From Planctomycetota bacterium (GTDB lineage Bacteria > Planctomycetota > Phycisphaerae > Phycisphaerales > UBA1924): DNA of 5,017 bases. The stretch spans positions 1-5,017 of the forward strand of contig JAEYVB010000211.1 of the NCBI GenBank assembly GCA_023429345.1, given 5' to 3'. Position numbers and translations under genes: made by a program. The notes under the pieces were generated by a model. It had not been told where the DNA came from. It worked only from the letters and a program-made list of their open reading frames with translations, and made no database searches. Within the stretch, counting starts at the first letter, position 1, and every line of letters starts with the position of its first letter. Shown here in pieces: positions 1 to 5,013 of the stretch.

Positions 1-38
1 CGGGGCGGGGTTCACCGCGGCGAGCCGCCGCCCGATCC

Positions 39-43
39 AGGAG
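39..43 (+). promoter_or_regulatory. Ribosome-binding site of the NosB-like gene
   Basis: AGGAG lies 7 bases before the ATG at 51. The same frame is open back to the window edge but holds no other ATG, GTG or TTG, so this site fixes the start of the first gene. No promoter can be recognised in the 38 bases before it. Confidence 0.75.
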
Positions 44-50
44 CACGACC

Positions 51-746
51 ATGCCCACCATCTTCCGCAGCTTCTTCGGCCCGCGCATCCCGCTCGAAGA
101 GCTCCGCGCCCACCCCGTCCGCTACGCCCTCCCTACCGCGCTGCTCTCGCTCTGCCGCATCCTCCTGCTCGTCAGCATCTTCTTCCCCTACTGGCACATG
201 GAGCTCGTGGCCCCCCAGTACCCCGACGGCCTCTTCCTCACCGCCTACGTGAACCACCTCACCGGTGATGTCAAGGAGATCGACGGCCTCAACCACTACA
301 TCGGCATGCGGCCCCTCGGCGAGGCCGCGCAGCTCGAGAAGGCCATGGCCATCTGGGCCGTGCTCGCGATGTTCTTGATGATGGAGGGCGCCATGTTCAT
401 CCACAGCCGCTGGGCCCTGCTGCTGGCGCTCCCCGCCGTGCTCTTCCCCGCCGGCTTCCTGCTGGACCTCCAGTACTGGATGCAGAACTTCGGCCAGAAC
501 CTGGACCCCGAAGCGCCGCTCTCCTCCTCCGTCAAGCCCTTCACGCCGACCGTCCTCGGCGAGGGCGGGATCGGCCAGTTCAAGACCTACGCCGATATCG
601 GCATCGGGCTCTGGCTGGCCATCGCCTGCAGCGTCACCACCCTCGTGGCCTTCTTCTTCCACCGCCGCGCGTACAAGCCCCTCTTCGACCGCTTCGCCGC
701 CGAGAAGGCCGCCGCCCGCTCCGCGGCCCGCATCGCCCCCGCGTAA
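51..746 (+). CDS. nosB: NosB-like integral membrane protein of the nos cluster
   Basis: A 231-residue protein with four likely membrane segments at about residues 27-47, 98-116, 121-140 and 183-203, and a basic, Ala-rich C-terminus. No enzyme motif is visible. The loop after the first segment carries APQYPDGL (54-61) and NHYIGMRPL (81-89). The loop before the last carries KPFTPTVLGEGGIGQFKTYA (162-181). I associate these motifs with membrane proteins encoded beside nosZ, nosD and nosL in clade II clusters, where NosB is a multi-spanning protein of unknown function. His and Met residues near the membrane (H49, M50, H69, H82, M86, M110, M111, M115, H118) could bind copper, but that is inference. 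The start is set by an AGGAG site at 39-43. It precedes nosD by 38 bases on the same strand, so a shared transcript is likely. The NosB label rests on context, topology and remembered motifs, not an alignment. 'Clade II nos-associated membrane protein' is the safer reading. Confidence 0.6.
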   Translation: MPTIFRSFFGPRIPLEELRAHPVRYALPTALLSLCRILLLVSIFFPYWHMELVAPQYPDGLFLTAYVNHLTGDVKEIDGLNHYIGMRPLGEAAQLEKAMAIWAVLAMFLMMEGAMFIHSRWALLLALPAVLFPAGFLLDLQYWMQNFGQNLDPEAPLSSSVKPFTPTVLGEGGIGQFKTYADIGIGLWLAIACSVTTLVAFFFHRRAYKPLFDRFAAEKAAARSAARIAPA

Positions 747-784
747 CTCCCCCCCTCCCCCGCCCCCTTCGAAGGGCCCGCCCC
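747..784 (+). promoter_or_regulatory. Intergenic gap with C-tract, perfect palindrome and nosD ribosome-binding site
   Basis: This is the only gap of any size inside the operon. Positions 749-767 are three C-runs (7, 5 and 5) separated by single bases. Positions 765-776 read CCCTTCGAAGGG, a perfect 12-base palindrome. Its right half, GAAGGG (771-776), is the likely nosD ribosome-binding site, 8 bases before the ATG at 785. There is no convincing -10/-35 pair and no T-tract, so a promoter or terminator cannot be claimed. A protein-binding site or a structure affecting nosD translation is possible. Confidence 0.4.
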
Positions 785-841
785 ATGCTCCGCCCGCTCG
801 CAATCCTCGCCGCGCTCGGCCTCGCCGGACCGTGCCCCGCG
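785..841 (+). other. Signal peptide of NosD
   Basis: Residues 1-19 have a short positive start (R3), a hydrophobic core (about 5-14) and a small residue, A19, at the cleavage site. This fits periplasmic export by Sec. There is no twin arginine. The cysteine at 17 is not in a proper lipobox (AGPC rather than L-A-G-C), so NosD is not predicted to be a lipoprotein. Confidence 0.75.
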
Positions 842-2194
842 CAGGACATGGCCCCCCCCGCCGCGCCCGTCCAGCGCGACGCCGCCGAGGTCAACACCGG
901 GACCATCGGGCGCCTCATCCGCGCCGCCGCCCCGGGCGACACTATCGCCATCCCCGCCGGCGAGTACCGCGAGCACATCCGCATCGATAAGCCCCTCACC
1001 CTCCTCGGCGGTGGGGGGGAGGGCGGCGCCATCCTCGACGGCGGCGGCCGCGGCGACATCGTCGAGATCGCCGCCCCCGACGTCACCTTCCGCGGCTTCA
1101 CCGTCCGCAACACCGGGATCGACCTCGACAAGGAGAACGCCGGCATCCGCGTCCTCGCCGCCCGCGCCACCATCGAGGACAACACCCTCAGCGACATCCT
1201 CTTCGGCATCGACCTCCGCGAGGCCCCCGGCAGCGTCATCCGCAACAACCGGATCGGCGGCAAGGGCCTCGACATCGCCCGCCGCGGCGACGGCATCCGC
1301 CTCTGGCGCGCCGACGACACGCTCGTCGAGGGCAACACCATCCACGACGGACGCGACGCCGTCCTCTGGTACTCCCAGGGCATCACCGTCCGCGGCAACA
1401 CCTCCCTCCGCTGCCGCTACGGCTTCCACCTCATGTTCAGCGACAACGTGGTCCTCGAGGACAACGAGCTCTCGCTCAACTCGGTGGGCATCTACATCAT
1501 GTACTCCAAGGAGGTCTCCCTCCGCCGCAACCGCCTCATCAAGAACCGCGGCCCCAGCGGCTACGGCCTGGGCCTGAAGGAGACCGATCTTTTCAGCGTC
1601 GAGGAGAACCTCATCGTCGGAAACCGCGTCGGCGTCTACCTCGACGGCTCCCCGTTCACGAGCGCCCGCCCCGGAGAGTTCACCCGCAACGTCCTGGCGT
1701 ACAACGACATCGGCGTCACCTTCCTCCCCGCCGTCCGCGGCAACCAGTTCACCCTCAACAACTTCATCGACAACATCGAGCAGGTCAGCGTCAGCGGGCG
1801 CGGCGAGATCAAGGGCAACGCCTTCTGGAAGGGCGAGGTCGGCAACTTCTGGACCGACTACGTCGGCTACGACGAGAACCGGGACGGCGTCGGCGACTTC
1901 ATCCACGAGTCCCAGACCGTCTTCGAGAACCTGATGGACAAGGAGCCCAAGCTCCGGGTCCTGCTCTTCAGCCCCACCCAGCAGGCCATCGAGTTCGTCG
2001 GTCGCGCCCTCCCGGCCATCCGCCCCGAGCCCAAGTTCGCCGACGAGGTCCCCCTCATGCGGCCCGTCGACATCGAGTTCTCGAGCGACCGGGGCAGCGC
2101 CCGGGCAGGCCTCGGACTCCTGGCCGCCTCGCTCCTGGGCCTCGGCGCGGGCCTCATCATCGTCGGCCGCCCACAGAAAGCAGGTGCAGCATGA
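785..2194 (+). CDS. nosD: NosD, periplasmic beta-helix protein of the NosDFY complex
   Basis: A 469-residue protein needed to mature the CuZ site of NosZ. Residues 1-19 form a Sec-type signal peptide: a basic start, a hydrophobic run, then PCPA with likely cleavage before Q20. The mature protein opens with a carbohydrate-binding/sugar-hydrolase (CASH)-type beta-helix: GDTIAIPAGEYREHIRID (51-68), ILDGGG (83-88), then repeated I-x-x-N rungs such as VIRNN, VEGNTI, VRGNT, VLEDNEL and LRRNRL. Family hallmarks are YGFHLMFSDN (212-221), VGIYIMYSKEV (234-244), GPSGYGLGLKETD (256-268), NNFIDNIEQV (325-334), GNFWTDYVGYDENRDGVGD (353-371) and LLFSPTQQAIEF (393-404). H187, H214, M217 and M239 are candidate metal or NosL contacts, by inference. 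The C-terminus has a hydrophobic stretch (about 441-461) followed by a short basic tail, which suggests a membrane anchor. The characterised Pseudomonas stutzeri NosD is soluble in the periplasm. The start has GAAGGG 8 bases upstream. The stop overlaps the nosF start as ATGA, so the two are translationally coupled. Confidence 0.95.
   Translation: MLRPLAILAALGLAGPCPAQDMAPPAAPVQRDAAEVNTGTIGRLIRAAAPGDTIAIPAGEYREHIRIDKPLTLLGGGGEGGAILDGGGRGDIVEIAAPDVTFRGFTVRNTGIDLDKENAGIRVLAARATIEDNTLSDILFGIDLREAPGSVIRNNRIGGKGLDIARRGDGIRLWRADDTLVEGNTIHDGRDAVLWYSQGITVRGNTSLRCRYGFHLMFSDNVVLEDNELSLNSVGIYIMYSKEVSLRRNRLIKNRGPSGYGLGLKETDLFSVEENLIVGNRVGVYLDGSPFTSARPGEFTRNVLAYNDIGVTFLPAVRGNQFTLNNFIDNIEQVSVSGRGEIKGNAFWKGEVGNFWTDYVGYDENRDGVGDFIHESQTVFENLMDKEPKLRVLLFSPTQQAIEFVGRALPAIRPEPKFADEVPLMRPVDIEFSSDRGSARAGLGLLAASLLGLGAGLIIVGRPQKAGAA
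2105..2167 (+). other. Predicted C-terminal membrane anchor of NosD
   Basis: Residues 441-461 are an uninterrupted stretch of Ala, Gly, Leu, Ile, Val and Ser with no charge. They sit between an acidic, arginine-containing linker (about 428-440) and the tail RPQKAGAA. With the N-terminal signal peptide this gives a periplasmic beta-helix tethered by one C-terminal helix, with the basic tail in the cytoplasm. This was judged by eye; no membrane-prediction program was run. Confidence 0.65.
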
Positions 2195-3132
2195 TCACCA
2201 TCGACCACGTCACCAAGCGATTCGGCCGCAACACCGCCGTGGATGATGTCAGCCTCGAGATCGCCGAGGGCGACGCCGTCGCCCTCTGGGGCACCAACGG
2301 CGCCGGCAAGACCACCCTCATCCGGTGCGTCCTGGGCCTGGTGCGGTTCCGCGGCCGCATCAGCGTCGGCGGCTTCGACGTCCGATCCCGGGGCAAGCGG
2401 GCACGCAAGCTCATCGGCTACGTCCCGCAGGAGCTCGGTTTTTACGACGACCTCGGCGTCGCCGAGGCCGTCCGCTTCTTCGCCCGCCTCAAGCGCATCG
2501 GCCACGTGGATGTCCCGCACACCCTCGCGGCGGTCGGCCTCCGCGGCCACGAGTCCAAGCGCATCCGCGAACTCTCCGGCGGCATGAAGCAGCGCCTCGC
2601 CCTCGCCGTCGCCATGCTGGGCGACCCCGCCATCCTCGTCCTCGACGAGGTCACCGCCAGCCTCGACGCCTGCGGCCGAGAAGAGTTCGTCGCCCTGCTC
2701 GCACGCCTGGCCAGCGGCGGCCGCTCGCTCCTCTTTGCCTCCCACCGCGTCGAGGAGGTCACGACGCTCGCGAAGCGCGTCGTCACCCTCGAACGCGGCC
2801 GGGCCACCGCCGAGATCCCCGCCGACGCCTTCGTCCCGCACCTCGGCCTGCACACGACCCTGCACCTGCACATCCAGACCGCCGCCCGCGGCCGCGCCCT
2901 GAGCCTCCTCCGCGACGGCGGCTTCGCCCCGCAGCTCAACGGCGTGGGGCTCTACGTGCCGGTGCCCACCGCCCAGAAGGCCGCCCCGTTCCGGATCCTC
3001 GCCGAGGGCCGCATCGCCGTCGACGACTTCGAGCTGCTCGCCGGCGACCCCCGAGCCGCCAACCACACCCCGGCCCCGCCCAAGCCGGCCCCGAAGAACC
3101 CGGCCCCGAAGAACCAGGAGGTGGCCCCGTGA
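2191..3132 (+). CDS. nosF: NosF, ABC-type ATPase of the NosDFY complex
   Basis: A 313-residue cytoplasmic ATPase that powers NosDFY during NosZ copper-site maturation. All nucleotide-binding motifs are present: Walker A GTNGAGKTT (34-42), Q-loop Q80 in YVPQELGFY, signature LSGGMKQR (128-135), Walker B ILVLDE (148-153) with catalytic E153, D-loop SLD (157-159) and switch H185 in FASHRVEEV. The Walker B glutamate is followed by V-T where most family members have P-T. A C-terminal region (about 216-286, starting GLHTTLHLHIQ) matches the extra domain typical of NosF, and the total length is close to the roughly 308 residues of P. stutzeri NosF. The last 20 residues are a Pro/Lys/Asn tail made by a 15-base tandem repeat. 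AGGTG (2182-2186) precedes the ATG, which overlaps the nosD stop. The nosF stop overlaps the nosY GTG start. Assignment from motifs alone would be 'ABC ATPase'; position between nosD and nosY makes it NosF. Confidence 0.95.
   Translation: MITIDHVTKRFGRNTAVDDVSLEIAEGDAVALWGTNGAGKTTLIRCVLGLVRFRGRISVGGFDVRSRGKRARKLIGYVPQELGFYDDLGVAEAVRFFARLKRIGHVDVPHTLAAVGLRGHESKRIRELSGGMKQRLALAVAMLGDPAILVLDEVTASLDACGREEFVALLARLASGGRSLLFASHRVEEVTTLAKRVVTLERGRATAEIPADAFVPHLGLHTTLHLHIQTAARGRALSLLRDGGFAPQLNGVGLYVPVPTAQKAAPFRILAEGRIAVDDFELLAGDPRAANHTPAPPKPAPKNPAPKNQEVAP
3070..3114 (+). repeat. Three 15-base tandem repeats encoding a Pro/Lys-rich tail
   Basis: Two perfect copies of CCGGCCCCGAAGAAC (3085-3099 and 3100-3114) follow a diverged copy CCGGCCCCGCCCAAG (3070-3084). 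They are in frame near the end of nosF and encode PAPPK-PAPKN-PAPKN (residues 294-308). This is a small in-frame repeat that could vary in copy number without breaking the gene. Confidence 0.85.
3116..3121 (+). promoter_or_regulatory. Ribosome-binding site that sets the nosY GTG start
   Basis: AGGAGG, continuing as AGGAGGTGG, lies 7 bases before the GTG at 3129 and 16 bases before the ATG at 3138. It therefore favours the GTG start. The other in-frame ATG at 3207 has no purine-rich site before it. The site lies inside the nosF coding region, so nosY translation is coupled to nosF. Confidence 0.75.
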
Positions 3133-4052
3133 TCCTCATGACCGCAATCCCCGCCCCGCGCCCGCTGATCCCCTCGCCGCACCGTGGCTCAGCCCGCGCG
3201 GGCGCGATGCCCCGCCCCGCCTCCTTCCCCGCCAACATCGCGACCATCGCCCGCCGCGAACTCCGCGAGGCGGTCCGCAGCCGCTGGTTCGTCCTCTACA
3301 CCATCGCCTTCGCGGGGCTCGGCCTGGGCGTCTCCTTCGTCTCCGCCGCGGGCTCCGGGTCCATGGGCCTCTCCGGCTTCGGCCGCACCACCGCGGGCCT
3401 CATCAACCTGGTCCTGCTCGTCGTGCCCCTGATGGGACTCACCGCCGGCGCCGGCTCCATCGCCTCCGACCGCGAGCGGGGCATGCTCACCTACCTCCTC
3501 TCTCAGCCCGTCGCGAGGATGGAGGTCATCCTCGGCAAGTACGTCGGCCTGGCGGCGGCGCTTCTCGCGTGCATCTGCCTCGGCCTCGGCCTCTGCGCCG
3601 GCATCATGGCCTGGCAGGGGCAGTCCTCCGACCCCGCCAGCCTGGTCTGGCTGGCCGCGCTCACCTTCGTGCTCGCGCTCGGCATGCTCAGCGTCGGCTT
3701 CCTCGTCTCGGTGATGGCCCGCAAGGCCTCCGTCGCGGTCGGCACCGCGGTCTTCCTGTGGCTCACGCTGGTCTTCGCGACCGACCTGGCCCTGATGGCG
3801 GGCACCATCGCCCTCAAGCTCCGCATCGAGGACCTCTTCTCCCTCTGCCTGCTCAACCCGCTGCAGGTCTTCAAGATGTGGTCGCTGCACGCGGCCGAGG
3901 CCTCGCTCGACGTGCTCGGCCCCGCCGGGCTCTACGCCAGCGAGGAGTTCGGCGGCCGCCTGCACCTCATCTTCGGGATCGCGCTCGGCGCCTGGGTCGT
4001 GCTCCCCCTGGCCCTCGCGGCCGCCGTCTTCGGCCGGAGGTCCCCGCTGTGA
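3129..4052 (+). CDS. nosY: NosY, membrane subunit of the NosDFY complex
   Basis: A 307-residue permease-type protein, the membrane partner of NosF, resembling ABC-2 transporters. About six membrane segments are visible near residues 53-75, 89-108, 138-160, 170-195, 200-227 and 278-301. Family features are the amphipathic start IATIARRELREAVRSRW (37-53), SDRERGMLTYLLSQPVAR (113-130) and LLNPLQVFKMWSLHAAE (241-257). The first is the typical N-terminus of NosY, and it is preceded here by a Pro/Arg/Ala-rich extension of about 36 residues. The GTG at 3129 is chosen because AGGAGG lies 7 bases upstream and because GTGA overlaps match the spacing used elsewhere in the operon. ATG at 3138 or 3207 are alternatives; the last gives a family-like length (281 residues) but lacks a ribosome-binding site. 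The stop overlaps the nosL start (GTGA). Function follows from the family and neighbours; the exact start is less sure. Confidence 0.92.
   Translation: MILMTAIPAPRPLIPSPHRGSARAGAMPRPASFPANIATIARRELREAVRSRWFVLYTIAFAGLGLGVSFVSAAGSGSMGLSGFGRTTAGLINLVLLVVPLMGLTAGAGSIASDRERGMLTYLLSQPVARMEVILGKYVGLAAALLACICLGLGLCAGIMAWQGQSSDPASLVWLAALTFVLALGMLSVGFLVSVMARKASVAVGTAVFLWLTLVFATDLALMAGTIALKLRIEDLFSLCLLNPLQVFKMWSLHAAEASLDVLGPAGLYASEEFGGRLHLIFGIALGAWVVLPLALAAAVFGRRSPL
4036..4041 (+). promoter_or_regulatory. Ribosome-binding site that sets the nosL GTG start
   Basis: GGAGGT lies inside the end of nosY, 7 bases before the GTG at 4049. The nosL frame is open far upstream, but only this start gives a normal lipoprotein signal peptide, so the two signs agree. 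Confidence 0.8.
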
Positions 4053-4546
4053 CACGCACCCTCCCCATCACCGTCCTCGCCGCCCTGACCCTTGCCGGCT
4101 GCACCCGACCGCCCCTCACCGGGCCCCCCGAGCTCCGCCTCGGCCGCGAGGAGTGCGCCGAATGCGGCATGCTCGTCAGCGAGGACCGCTGCTCGAGCGC
4201 CGCCCTCATCGACCGCGACCGGGAACGCCTCTACATCTTCTTCGACGACATCGGCTGCATGCTCGACTACGAGCGGACCAGCGCCGATGACGCCGAGATC
4301 CTCGAACGCTACATCCACGACTATGCCACGCGTGAGTGGCTCGACGCCGATAACGCCGCCTACCTCTTCGCCGGGCCCCAGGCGATCCAGACGCCCATGG
4401 GATCGGGCATCGCCGGCTTCGCGACCGCCGACGCCGCCCGCGCCCAGGCCCCCGGCCAGGTCATGGACCTCGACGCCCTCCGCGCCGCCCGCCGCGCCTG
4501 GATGGAAGAACGCTACGGAAAGCCCGCGGCCGCGCCCACGCCCTAG
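4049..4546 (+). CDS. nosL: NosL, copper-binding lipoprotein chaperone
   Basis: A 165-residue lipoprotein that binds Cu(I) and delivers it to NosDFY for assembly of NosZ copper centres. It starts at GTG: a short basic start and hydrophobic stretch lead to the lipobox LAGC (15-18), with C18 the lipid-bearing residue. The mature protein has the family pattern CAECGM (36-41), then YIFFDDIGCMLDYE (62-75) and PMGSGIAGF (116-124), all typical of NosL. Candidate copper ligands are C36, C39, M41, C70, M71 and M117; which are used cannot be decided here. Asp at 98 lies in a WLDADNAAYL segment where NosL proteins usually carry a similar motif. The C-terminus (about 140-165) is a charged helix and a Pro/Ala tail. 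The start overlaps the nosY stop as GTGA, and the gene ends 14 bases before the regulator. The length is close to that of known NosL. Confidence 0.95.
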   Translation: MTRTLPITVLAALTLAGCTRPPLTGPPELRLGREECAECGMLVSEDRCSSAALIDRDRERLYIFFDDIGCMLDYERTSADDAEILERYIHDYATREWLDADNAAYLFAGPQAIQTPMGSGIAGFATADAARAQAPGQVMDLDALRAARRAWMEERYGKPAAAPTP

Positions 4547-4552
4547 AAAGGA
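4547..4552 (+). promoter_or_regulatory. Ribosome-binding site that sets the Rrf2 gene start
   Basis: AAAGGA lies directly after the nosL stop and 8 bases before the ATG at 4561. An earlier in-frame ATG at 4552 overlaps this site and so cannot be served by it. The 4561 start also gives the normal Rrf2 N-terminus, MFSQTVEYALRAM. Confidence 0.75.
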
Positions 4553-4560
4553 TGCCCGCG

Positions 4561-5013
4561 ATGTTCTCACAAACCGTCGAGTACGCGCTGCGGGCCATGA
4601 TGCACCTGGCCGCCCTCGATGCCCCCGCCAGCGGCGAACGCATCGCACTCCAGACCCACGTCCCCGCCGGCTATCTCTCCAAGGTGATGCGCGGACTCGT
4701 CGTCGCCAAGCTGGTCCGGTCCTTCCGCGGCCCCAACGGCGGCTTCGTCCTCTCCCGCCCCCCGCGTGAGATCACCATCCTCGACGTCGTGAACGCCGTC
4801 GACCCCATCCACCGCGTCCACACCTGCCCCCTCGGCAACCCAGACCACACCCAGCTCTGCGGCCTCCACCGCCGGCTCGACGACGCCCTCGCCCACATCG
4901 AACAGACCTTCAAGGCCACGACGCTCGCCGAGGTGCTGGAGGGCGACAACGCCGCCACGCACCGCTGTCCGGGCGCCTCACCACCCGTACCCCTCACCAC
5001 GAGGACCACATGA
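4561..5013 (+). CDS. Rrf2-family transcriptional regulator, probably Fe-S cluster sensing
   Basis: A 150-residue winged-helix regulator of the Rrf2 family (IscR, NsrR, RsrR). It has the family N-terminus TVEYALRAMMHLAAL (5-19), a recognition helix in VPAGYLSKVMRGLVVAKLV (34-52), and the wing SFRGPNGGFVLSRP (54-67). A dimer helix region ILDVVNAVDPI (73-83) follows. The usual cluster-binding loop with three cysteines is replaced here by CPLGNPDHTQLC (89-100), two cysteines ten residues apart, then GLHRRLDDALAHIEQTF. A third cysteine, C136, lies in the diverged tail. The protein is therefore not a standard NsrR or IscR, and no gene symbol is given. In NO-handling and N2O-reducing bacteria such regulators often respond to NO, iron or redox state; a role in controlling this operon is inference from position. 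The start is set by AAAGGA (4547-4552). The stop overlaps the next gene's start as ATGA, so it may be linked to the downstream gene as much as to nosL. Confidence 0.9.
   Translation: MFSQTVEYALRAMMHLAALDAPASGERIALQTHVPAGYLSKVMRGLVVAKLVRSFRGPNGGFVLSRPPREITILDVVNAVDPIHRVHTCPLGNPDHTQLCGLHRRLDDALAHIEQTFKATTLAEVLEGDNAATHRCPGASPPVPLTTRTT
5001..5005 (+). promoter_or_regulatory. Ribosome-binding site of the gene entering at the right edge
   Basis: GAGGA lies 4 bases before the ATG at 5010, inside the end of the Rrf2 gene. The spacing is a little short, but its position just before an ATGA overlap supports a real start. Confidence 0.55.

Noticed and set aside
17..28. Small GC hairpin (GCGGC-GA-GCCGC) before the first gene
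   Set aside because: A five-base stem with a two-base loop and no T-tract; expected by chance at this GC content, so no terminator is called.
12..803. - strand reading frame opposite the NosB-like gene
   Set aside because: Gly/Glu-rich composition without any motif; a composition shadow of the + strand gene.
1006..1025. G-rich run inside nosD that resembles a G-quadruplex
   Set aside because: Only one long G-run plus one G3 and two G2 runs, and it encodes the normal Gly-rich turn of the NosD beta-helix.
587..1906. Long - strand reading frame (about 439 codons) opposite the NosB-like gene and nosD
   Set aside because: Its product is a monotonous Asp/Glu/Ala/Gly/Val protein, the usual mirror image of C-ending codons in a very GC-rich gene. 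The + strand has clear NosD motifs throughout.
1867..3066. Long - strand reading frame opposite the end of nosD and nosF
   Set aside because: Same low-complexity acidic composition, no recognisable domain, and it lies fully across nosF with intact ABC motifs.
2325..3128. Upstream part of the nosY frame, open through nosF
   Set aside because: The translation is Arg/Pro-rich noise over an intact nosF. NosY-like sequence and a strong ribosome-binding site appear only from 3116-3129 on.
3569..4048. Upstream part of the nosL frame, open through nosY
   Set aside because: Arg/Pro/Ala-rich shadow of nosY. The lipoprotein signal and ribosome-binding site place the nosL start at 4049.
3189..4055. - strand reading frame opposite nosY
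   Set aside because: Acidic, repetitive composition; the + strand carries membrane segments and NosY motifs.
4552..4560. Earlier ATG start for the Rrf2 gene
   Set aside because: It overlaps the ribosome-binding site AAAGGA and adds only MPA before the normal family N-terminus, so 4561 is the better start.
3932..4648. - strand reading frame across nosL
   Set aside because: No motif, crosses two well-supported + strand genes, and lacks any ribosome-binding site.
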